Assembly (NCBI GenBank): GCA_016713225.1
Contig: JADJPO010000011.1
Location: forward strand, 124,001 to 188,000
Direction of reading: 5' to 3'
DNA: 64,000 bases
From: Kineosporiaceae bacterium
GTDB lineage: Bacteria; Actinomycetota; Actinomycetes; Actinomycetales; Kineosporiaceae
The notes under the pieces are model-generated. The model did no database searches. It was not told the origin of the DNA and worked only from the letters and a program-made list of their open reading frames with translations. The stretch's first letter is position 1; each line of letters starts with the position of its first letter. Made by a program: the position numbers and the translations under genes. Positions 57,540 to 64,000 of the stretch are shown piece by piece.

Positions 57540-58944
57540 TCGCACCCGCCCAGGCCGCGTCGTCGGCACCGCGACGGCGACCCACCCAGGCGAAGGTGTC
57601 GAACCTGCCGTCCAGTCGTAACGCCGGACGGGACTGCACCACGGTGCCGTGGTCGGTGACCGTGCTCACCAGGTACGGCGCGAGATCGTCGAGCGCCAGA
57701 GGCGCGATCCGGTCCTGCTCCGGCTCACCCGGCGACCGCGCGAGGAGCCAGGCAGCAGTACGGGCCAGGTGCGCCGACACCCGCCAGGTGCCGCCCGCCA
57801 CGGCGCGCCGACGAATCGCCGTCAACACCCCGGCGGCGATCAGATAGCCGGTGGCGTGATCGAGCACCTGCGCGGGGAGCGCCCCCGGGCGCACGCCGTC
57901 CGGTGACTCGATCACCGCGATCCCGGTCGCCGCCTGCACGATGCTGTCGAATCCCCGTCGAGCGCCCCACGGCCCACTCGGCGTCCATGCCGACAGTGTC
58001 GCGACGATCAGCGGCGGGTACCGCCGGGCCAGGGTGGCCTCGTCCAGGCCGAAGGCGGCCAACGCCCCCGGCCGGTACCCGGTCACCAGGACGTCGGCCT
58101 CGCCCAGCAGGTCCTCGAATCGCCGCCGAGCGGCCGGGTCTCGCAGATCCAGCTCGGTGGTGCGCTTGCCGCTGTCTGTCTCGAGGTGGGTGCCGTCGTC
58201 CTCGGGCAGGTGCGGCGGGTCGACGCGCAGCACGTCGCAACCCACCAGGGCCAGGGTGCGGGTCGCCACCGGTCCGGCCAACACCCGGGTCAGGTCCAGC
58301 ACCCGTGGCCGATCCCGGACCGGCACCGGGCGATGGCTGGTCACCGCCCTCACCGAGAGCAGGTCGTGCCCCCGGACGGCACGCGCCTGATCACCCGCAG
58401 CCCACTCGGCCGGGGCCCGCACCCGGACGGCGATCCCGCCCGCCGCGGTGATCTCGTCCTCGAGCTGTTGCGCCGGCCGGTCGGCGATCGCGGCCGCGAG
58501 TGCCCGCACGTCGGCCTCGGGCGACAGGCCGAGCCTCGCGAGCAACCGCGCCCGGTGATGGGCGTAGTTGGCGTGTGTGCGCACCCACCCATCGGCGGCC
58601 TCGAAGAAGCCCGAGTGCGGCGCAAAGGCCTGGCCCGGCATCCCGTCGATCGTCTGCCGTCGATCATTGCTCACGGCGATGGCGACCTGCCGGGGATCGA
58701 CCTGCACCCGATCCCCTCCCCGCACGGCCCGGGCCGCCAGACCGGCGGCTGCCACCGCTCCCGCCGCGAGCGAGCCGACGTCGAGCCGCGATGGCAGGGC
58801 GGTGCCGGGAACGAGGTCGAGATGACGGACGACGTCCGCGGCCTCCAGCTGCAGGGCGGGCAGCACCTCGACCAGGAGCGGGTTCACCAACCCATTCCAC
58901 CAGCCCATTCCACCAGGCGGCAGACCAAGCCCCACCGGCCCCAC
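57493..58944 (-). CDS. CaiB/BaiF family (type III) CoA-transferase
   Basis: The 483-residue protein has the family III signature blocks: RVLDLTRVLAGPVATRTLAL, GCDVLRVDPPHLPED, TTELDLRDPAARRRFEDLLG, ADVLVTGYRPGALAAFGLD, and LIVATLSAWTPSGPWGARRG followed by FDSIVQAATGIA. The start may be a later Met. The N-terminal 190 residues differ from usual CaiB and hold a partial repeat of the fold. The catalytic Asp is expected near GFDSIVQ. It moves CoA between acyl groups. It is 24 bp downstream of the C-C hydrolase gene. Confidence 0.88.
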   Translation of the reverse strand: MGPVGLGLPPGGMGWWNGLVNPLLVEVLPALQLEAADVVRHLDLVPGTALPSRLDVGSLAAGAVAAAGLAARAVRGGDRVQVDPRQVAIAVSNDRRQTIDGMPGQAFAPHSGFFEAADGWVRTHANYAHHRARLLARLGLSPEADVRALAAAIADRPAQQLEDEITAAGGIAVRVRAPAEWAAGDQARAVRGHDLLSVRAVTSHRPVPVRDRPRVLDLTRVLAGPVATRTLALVGCDVLRVDPPHLPEDDGTHLETDSGKRTTELDLRDPAARRRFEDLLGEADVLVTGYRPGALAAFGLDEATLARRYPPLIVATLSAWTPSGPWGARRGFDSIVQAATGIAVIESPDGVRPGALPAQVLDHATGYLIAAGVLTAIRRRAVAGGTWRVSAHLARTAAWLLARSPGEPEQDRIAPLALDDLAPYLVSTVTDHGTVVQSRPALRLDGRFDTFAWVGRRRGADDAAWAGAITGGDDGTPPRAARS

Positions 58945-58968
58945 CGGCCCTTGCCGGCCCTGCCGGCC

Positions 58969-59846
58969 CTACCGATCGAGGAAGTCGCTCACCAGGGTCA
59001 CGAACTGCGGCGCACGTTCGATCATGGTCCAGTGGCCGCAGCCGCCGAAGACGTGCAGTTCGACGTCCGGGATCAGGTTCATCATCGGGATCGAGGAGGT
59101 GGCCAGCGGGATCACCCGATCGTCGCGGCCGTGGATCAGCAGCGTCGGCTGCCGCAGGCTCTTCAGCTCGTCCTGGCTCAGGGCCAGGTCGTCCAGCCAC
59201 CGTTGCCGCGGCGCGGGGAACATCGCCTCCCACGAGGCGCGGATGGTCGGGACGGCACTCGCCTCGTAGCGCATCGTGATCAGGTCACCGGTGATCAATC
59301 GCTCGTCGTCGGTGAACAGGTGGACGATGCGCTCCATGTTCTCGAACGACGGCGTGTACCCCCACACGTCGTCCAGCCCCTCGGACAGCGGCATCTGGAT
59401 GCCCACACTGCCCATCGCCACGACGCGGCGCACCCGGTCGGGTACGGCCGCCGCCAGCGAGAGCGCGATCGCGCCGCCCATCGAGTTGCCGACGACGTCC
59501 ACCCGGTCCAGGCCCACCGCGTCCATCACGGCGATGGCGTGCTCGGTCCAGGCAGCCCGCCCGAACTGACGGTCCTGGCCGGTGGCCGTGCCACCGAAGC
59601 CGAGCTGATCTGGGGCGACGACTCGTCGGGTCCGGGCGAACTCGGGTGCCACCACGCGCCAGTTGGCCGTGGCCGTGACCCCGGCCCCGAACCGTGCAGC
59701 AGCAGCAACGGCAGCGCAGCATCTGCGGCGTGCGCGGCGGCGTGCGCCGACGCCTCGGGCTCACCGGTGTCGATCACCGCGGTGGCGACGCCGGCGATGT
59801 CGAGGGTCCGCGGGACGAGACGGGCGGGATCGATCGTGGGCGGCAT
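58969..59846 (-). pseudogene. Alpha/beta hydrolase of the C-C bond (meta-cleavage product) type, broken by one frameshift
   Basis: The 5' frame from ATG 59846 encodes MPPTIDPARLVPRTLDIAGV and LPLLLLHGSGPG. The 3' frame continues WRVVAPEFARTRRVVAPDQL, GNSMGGAIALSL with the nucleophile Ser, GRDDRVIP with the Asp and GGCGHWTMIE with the His. A missing base in the C4 run at 59679-59682 separates them; adding one G (minus strand) gives 292 residues with the family motif HGSGPGVTATANW. Members hydrolyse ring-cleavage products such as 2-hydroxymuconic acids. Both halves are well conserved, so a sequence error is likely. Confidence 0.85.
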
Positions 59847-59949
59847 ACCCGGCAGCCTAGGGGCGCTCCCGCGAGAGACGATGGTGCGTTCCGCAGGGCA
59901 GATCGCGATAGGCGTGATGCCTGAACGACGCATGAATCGCCGCTGAACC

Positions 59950-59962
59950 CGGACCTTTGGTC
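59950..59962. promoter_or_regulatory. GGACC-TTT-GGTCC palindrome
   Basis: A 5-3-5 palindrome lies about 40 bp before the ATG of the 60000 gene. It resembles the core of the DosR/DevR box. Whether it is a functional site cannot be told from one copy. Confidence 0.35.
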
Positions 59963-59999
59963 CTTCAGGGCCAGAGTGCGACGCACGACACAATGAGGC

Positions 60000-60248
60000 A
60001 TGTCGCTGCTTGCCGAGTCACCGGGTGCGATGCAGCCCGAAGAGGTTCCGCCGACGCGCAGCCTGCCCCGTCCACAGGTCGTGGACTACCCCCACATCGC
60101 CCGTTGTGTCACGTGCCAGGAGTATCTGAACGACGCTCCCTCCCACCTCGCGCCGTGGACCGTCGTCGGTGCGGCGCTCACGTATCACGACAGTGGCCAC
60201 CGCCGCGATCCGCTGACCCGCGACGATCACCAGTTCAGCTGGATCTGA
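60000..60248 (+). CDS. Small hypothetical protein (82 residues)
   Basis: The ORF begins MSLLAESPGAMQPEEVPPTR and contains YPHIARCVTCQEYLNDAPSH, with a CVTC pair and several His that could bind a metal. It ends DDHQFSWI. I do not recognise it. The clear spacing from its neighbours, a palindrome upstream and the non-random composition favour a real gene. No strong ribosome-binding site is seen. Confidence 0.5.
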   Translation: MSLLAESPGAMQPEEVPPTRSLPRPQVVDYPHIARCVTCQEYLNDAPSHLAPWTVVGAALTYHDSGHRRDPLTRDDHQFSWI

Positions 60249-60440
60249 TCGCTGCTCGACAGTTCAGCACCGCCGCTCGACGCCTCGACACACCCGCGCT
60301 CGGCTCCGCAACGCCGTGACAACGCAGCGACAACGTTGTACGCGATCAGGACCACAGCCAGGACTCGGCACGCCCCCCTCCCGATGCAGGCCTCGGTGGT
60401 GAACACTTCCGCCTAGCGTCACCCTGCTCGAGGAGGAGCC

Positions 60441-61343
60441 ATGCCGCTGATCGATGCCCGGGTTCGGCTGCCGCAGGATCGCCGACCGGATGCCACCTAC
60501 ACCATGACCGGCCGCGCAGCGGAGTCCTACGACCGGGTGCTGAACCTGACCGACAAGATCAACTCCGGCAGCCTGACGGCCCTGCTCGAAGCCCTGGACG
60601 CCGCGGGCGTGCGGCAAGCGGTGATGCACGCCGAGAGCGAGGGCGGCGAGAGCGCAGATGCCCTCAACGCCGCGCTCGTCGAGGTGATCGACGAGTACCC
60701 GGACCGGTTCGTCGGGGTCGGCACCGTCGACCTGCACGAGCTGCGTCCGCGTCGGGCCTGCGCCCAGGTGGACGCCGCGGCGAGAGTCGGGTTGCGCGGC
60801 ATCTGCCTCGAGCCCGCGTTCTTCTCCCTCGACATCGACGATCGACTGCTCTACCCGGTCTACGCCCGCGCCGAGGAGCTCGGCCTCGTGGTGGCGGTAC
60901 ACACCGGCATCAACTACGCCCGCACCCACCCGATCCGGCACGAGCGGCCCGAGATGCTCGACCAGGTCGCGGTCGACTTCCCCGAGCTGCGCCTGATCGC
61001 CGCACATGCCGGGTGGCCCTGGGCAACCGAGTTCGCCGCCGTCGCCCGGCGCCACCCGACGGTCTTCCTGGAGTTCGGCGGTCTGGCCCCCAAGTACGTC
61101 GCGCGGGCCGGCACCGGGTGGGAGGTGGTGTTCGCGATGATGCCCAACCTGCTGCGCGCCCAGGTGCTGTTCGCCACCGACTGGCCGGTGATCGACCCCG
61201 TCCGGGCGTTGGCCGAGTGGCGCGCGGCAGGGCTGGACGCCGCGACCCTCGACTCCCTGCTCGGCGGCAACGCCGCCGCGCTGTTCGGTCTCGATCGCCC
61301 CACCCTCGGACTCGACCTCGACAGCTGGTTCGGCCACGCGTGA
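60441..61343 (+). CDS. Amidohydrolase family protein (ACMSD / gamma-resorcylate decarboxylase-like)
   Basis: The 300-residue protein starts at ATG 60441 after GAGGAGGAG. It has a TIM-barrel metal-dependent fold: LIDARVRLPQD at the N-terminus (the usual DxH motif appears as DAR, so the first metal ligand pair is atypical), VGVGTVDLHELRPRRA, VVAVHTGINYAR (His), LIAAHAGWPWATEF (His) and LFATDWPVIDP (Asp). The family hydrolyses or decarboxylates ring acids. Its stop overlaps the start of the AMP ligase gene (GTGA), so the two are one operon. Confidence 0.86.
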   Translation: MPLIDARVRLPQDRRPDATYTMTGRAAESYDRVLNLTDKINSGSLTALLEALDAAGVRQAVMHAESEGGESADALNAALVEVIDEYPDRFVGVGTVDLHELRPRRACAQVDAAARVGLRGICLEPAFFSLDIDDRLLYPVYARAEELGLVVAVHTGINYARTHPIRHERPEMLDQVAVDFPELRLIAAHAGWPWATEFAAVARRHPTVFLEFGGLAPKYVARAGTGWEVVFAMMPNLLRAQVLFATDWPVIDPVRALAEWRAAGLDAATLDSLLGGNAAALFGLDRPTLGLDLDSWFGHA

Positions 61344-62865
61344 TCGCTGCCGAACTGGCCCGGCGGGCCGCCGATCCGGCGTTCGCCGAGCGGGACTTCC
61401 TGCGCACCCGGCAGGAGGCCCTCACCTACCGCGACGCCGAGCGACGTGCGGCATCCTCGCCGCCGGGCTGCATCGGCTCGGGGTCCGCAACGGTGAGCCG
61501 GTGGTTGCCCTGATGGGCAACAGTGTCGAGCTGGTGCTGCTGTGGTTGGCGGTGGCTCGCCTCGGGGCGGTGCACGTCCCGGTGAACACCGCGCTGATCG
61601 GCGACGGGCTGGCGCACGCGTTCCGCCTCACGCGGGCGCGGATCGCGGTGGTGGACGACGACCTCGCGGCGCCGTTGGACGCCGTCCGGGATCGGTTGCC
61701 CGACCTGCAGCGCGTGGTGCGGGTGCCGTCGTCCGAGTTCGACGAACTCGCCTCCTCGACGCCCGGTTCGCCGGTTCCGGCCGTTGTCGAGGTCGACCCG
61801 CTAGAGCCGGCGATCATGTTGTTCACCTCGGGACCACCGGGGTGTCCAAGGCCTGCGTGCTCAGCCACACCTACGTCCTGCGCCAGGGCGCCTTGCACGC
61901 GCAGGCCCTCGGCCTGACCGCCGATGACGTGCTCTACACCCCCTTCCCGCTGTTCCACATCGATGCCGCCACGTTGACCGTGGTGGCGGCGCTGAGCGTC
62001 GGGGGCACCGCCGCGATCGCGCCGCGGTACAGCACGTCCGGGTTCTGGGACGACGTCCGCCGGTTCGACGCCTCGGTGATGAGCTTCATGGGGGCGACAC
62101 TGGCCATGCTGTGGCAGGCCCCTGCCGATCCTCGTGATCGCGACCACCGGGTGCGGCTGGCCTGGGGCGTCCCGATGCCCGGGTGGAAGGCCGACTTCGA
62201 GGCCCGTTTCGGCATCCCGCTGTACGAGGTGTACGGGCTGACCGATGCGGGCGTACCGGTCTACGACCCGCTGGATGCCCCGCACCGCACCGGGTTTGCC
62301 GGACGCGTGCTGGATGCCTTCGAGGTGGCGATCGCCGACGTCGAGGGCCGGCTGCTACCACCCGGCGAGGTCGGCGAGATCCTGGTGCGCGGGCGCGAGC
62401 CCGGTCTGGTGATGAACGGCTACTTCGCGATGCCCGAGGCGACCGAGCGCGCGATCCGCCGAGGCTGGGTCCACACCGGCGATCTCGGCATGCTGTCGGA
62501 CGACGGCTGGCTGGCCTTCCTGGGGCGATCCGGTGAGGTGATCCGGCGGCGTGGCGAGAACATCTCGGCGCTGGACGTCGAGGCTGCGGTGCAGACCCAC
62601 CCCCGAGGTGGCGGAGGCCGCGGCCATCGGAGTGCCCAGTGAGTTGAGCGAGGAAGAGGTGATGGTGTTCGTCGTCCGGCGCCCGGGAACCGACCTCGAC
62701 GGCGCGACGCTCACCGCCTGGCTGACCGAACGCCTTGCAGCACACATGATCCCGCGGTTCGTCGAGTTCCTCGATGCCCTCCCCCGCACCCCCACCGAGA
62801 AGATCGCGAAGGTGCGGCTGCGCGAACGAGGCCGGGGCGAGGGCACCTGGGAACGCATCGGTTGA
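61340..62865 (+). pseudogene. AMP-dependent acyl-CoA synthetase/ligase, broken by three frameshifts
   Basis: Successive frames cover one ANL-family protein of about 508 residues. The first ends near RDAERRA, the second runs from VALMGNSVELVLLWLA to LFTSG, the third holds GVSKACVLSHTYVLR, YEVYGLTDAGVPVYD and HTGDLGMLSDDGWLAF, and the last PRTPTEKIAKVRLRERG with the catalytic Lys. Breaks are a missing G at about 61450, a missing base at about 61832 inside the P-loop (SGTTG), and an extra C in the run 62600-62604. GTG 61340 overlaps the amidohydrolase stop. It likely activates an aromatic or fatty acid as its CoA ester. Confidence 0.87.
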
Positions 62866-62900
62866 GGACCGGTTACGACCGGTTGAGGACGGGTTGACGA
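62861..62900. repeat. Short GGTTGAGGAC direct repeats
   Basis: GGTTGAGGAC recurs with variation (GGTTGAGGACCGGTTACGAC, then GGTTGAGGACGGGTTGACG) at the 3' end of the ligase gene. It looks like simple slippage and no hairpin forms. Confidence 0.45.
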
Positions 62901-62906
62901 TCCGGC

Positions 62907-63848
62907 TCAGCCGGTGATGGTCGCCGGGTCGGCGTTCGAGCCACAGACCACGACCACCACCCGCTCGCCGGGCGCGGGCCGGTAGGCACCGGTGCGTATC
63001 GCCGCCAACGCGGCGGCACCACCGGGTTCGACGATCAGCCGTAGCGACTCCCACAGCTCGCGCTGCGCCGCGCGGATCGCGCCGTCCGGCACCGTCACCG
63101 CCTCGTCGACGAAGTGCCGGACGACGCCCCAGGGCACCTCACCGATCCGCCGGGCGCCCAGGAGTCCGCCGCCAGGCCGCTCACCTCGACCTCCACCCGC
63201 TCCCCGGCACGCAGGGCGGCGCCGAGGCAGTCGGTCGAGGCCGGCTCGACGGCGACGATACGCACCCGGTCGCGGAGCCAGGCCGCCTGTCCCGCGATGA
63301 ATCCACCACCACCGACGGCCACCACCAGGGTGTCGTAACCGCCCACCTGGTCGTCGAGTTCGCGGGCCATCGTGCCCTGACCGGCCACGGTGTCGACATG
63401 GTCGAAGGCGTGCACCAGCAGGGCACCACTGTCGCGTTGTCGGGCATCGGCGGCGGCCTGGGCCTCGTTGTAGTAGCCCTCGACGGTGTGCACCGTGGCG
63501 CCGAAGTCCCTGATGCGCTGTCGTTTCAGCTCGGGCGAGGTCGAGGGCACGAACACCTCCACCGCGACGTCCAGCGCCCGCCCGACACAGGCGAGCGCCG
63601 CGCCGTGGTTGCCGCCGCTGGCGGTGACCCTCCGGCGTCGGGCAGGGCGCCGTTCGCGCGGGCCAGCAGCACCCGATTGGCGGCACCGCGCGGTTTGAAC
63701 GATCCGGCGTGCTGCAGCAGCTCCAGCTTGAGGATCAGGCCGCCGTCCTCGATCACCGGCGTGCGGCGGACCAGCGAGGCGATGCGAGCGGCAGCCGCCT
63801 CGACGTCGTCCGGGTGACGGGGCAGTCGGCGATCGGCGCGTCGGTCAT
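62907..63848 (-). pseudogene. PLP-dependent threonine/serine dehydratase-like enzyme, broken by three frameshifts
   Basis: ATG 63848 overlaps the stop of the preceding gene (ATGA). Frames then give HPDDVEAAAARIASLVRRTP, the PLP lysine in GSFKPRGAANRVLLARANG, the Gly-loop reading SGGNHGAALACVGRA after repair, VEVFVPSTSPELKRQRIRDF, VAVGGGGFIAG and VVVVCGSNADPATITG. Repairs are one added base at each of about 63819, 63628 and 63161, which together keep the overall length in frame (314 residues). Family members act on threonine, serine or similar amino acids. Three clean breaks in one gene near the end of the window suggest sequence errors. Confidence 0.85.
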
Positions 63849-64000
63849 CGGGCCATGATGCCCGGCTGCGGAGCGCCGGGAGGTGAGGCGAACTGCGCCC
63901 GCCAGAAGCCGGCGATGTACTCGACCTCCTCGGCGGGCAGCTCGTGCACCTCACCGTGCGCGCAGCGCGAGGTACACCTCGCAGGCTCCTTCGACCACGG
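63845..64000 (-). pseudogene. C-terminal fragment of an unidentified protein at the window edge
   Basis: Only the last 50 or so codons are present. The frame ending at 63845 reads VHELPAEEVEYIAGFWRAQF then ASPPGAPQPGIMAR, and upstream of it another frame gives VVEGACEVYLALRA before a stop. A single-base shift near 63960 would join them (ALRA-HGEVHEL). The stop overlaps the dehydratase start by 4 bp. Family is not recognised. The rest lies outside the window. Confidence 0.5.

Overview
The window is 64 kb of very GC-rich chromosomal DNA, almost fully packed with genes. It comes from a mycothiol-type actinomycete (Actinomycetota). The evidence is a fused Kgd/SucA 2-oxoglutarate decarboxylase, a SigR/RsrA pair with a zinc anti-sigma motif, a nickel superoxide dismutase with its SodX peptidase, a GuaB1-type GMP reductase, a 24-residue bL37-like ribosomal peptide, the DUF6104 protein next to kgd, and frequent GTG starts joined by GTGA/ATGA overlaps. 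The genus cannot be read from the sequence. No tRNA, rRNA, phage, transposase or CRISPR locus was seen.

Layout. 1-3.7 kb (minus): two DUF21/CBS membrane proteins behind guaB1. 3.8-8.8 kb: kgd, DUF6104 and an SGNH-like protein, with a 20-bp repeat array between them. 8.9-15 kb: an MFS exporter, a quinone oxidoreductase-like enzyme, sodX and sodN split by an ECF sigma/membrane-protein pair, and a DMT transporter. 15-20 kb: a ThDP enzyme, a GlxA-type regulator flanked by two tiny membrane-peptide genes, a hot-dog thioesterase, an orphan PilT ATPase and bL37. 20-26.6 kb: sigR-rsrA, a secreted protein, an alpha/beta hydrolase, a SRAP protein, DoxX, aroA and rsgA. 26.8-31.4 kb: a four-gene 2-oxoacid oxidoreductase operon whose last gene is a GltD-like FAD/Fe-S protein. 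31.6-38.1 kb: a Ser/Gly-repeat secreted protein with a NarL-type two-component system, hisN and several small genes.

38.4-48.1 kb is a signalling and surface-polysaccharide block. It holds a secreted polysaccharide deacetylase, two single-domain response regulators, a histidine kinase, a 1268-residue MASE1 hybrid kinase, a membrane family-2 glycosyltransferase and a HEAT-repeat membrane protein. 48.6-49.8 kb has a small Cys-rich protein, a rhodanese lipoprotein behind a CsoR/CstR-like palindrome, and a VOC protein. 49.9-57.5 kb is a maltodextrin regulon (malE, malF, malG, a LacI regulator, a cytosolic GH13 amylase) with one 17-bp operator shared by both control regions. 57.5-64 kb is a catabolic block: CaiB CoA-transferase, C-C hydrolase, amidohydrolase, AMP-forming ligase and a PLP dehydratase.

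Two structural themes are not explained by the genes. First, three long, nearly perfect hairpins share a core and sit at gene ends near 16.7, 18.3 and 31.4 kb, with a fourth of different sequence at 49.8 kb. Second, two 20-bp-periodic repeat arrays, each followed by an inverted copy of the unit, lie 40 kb apart (7.7 and 48.3 kb). Single-base frameshifts in G/C runs break several otherwise intact genes (hisN, the glycosyltransferase and most genes from 59 kb on). Their clustering at the right end points to sequence error more than decay.
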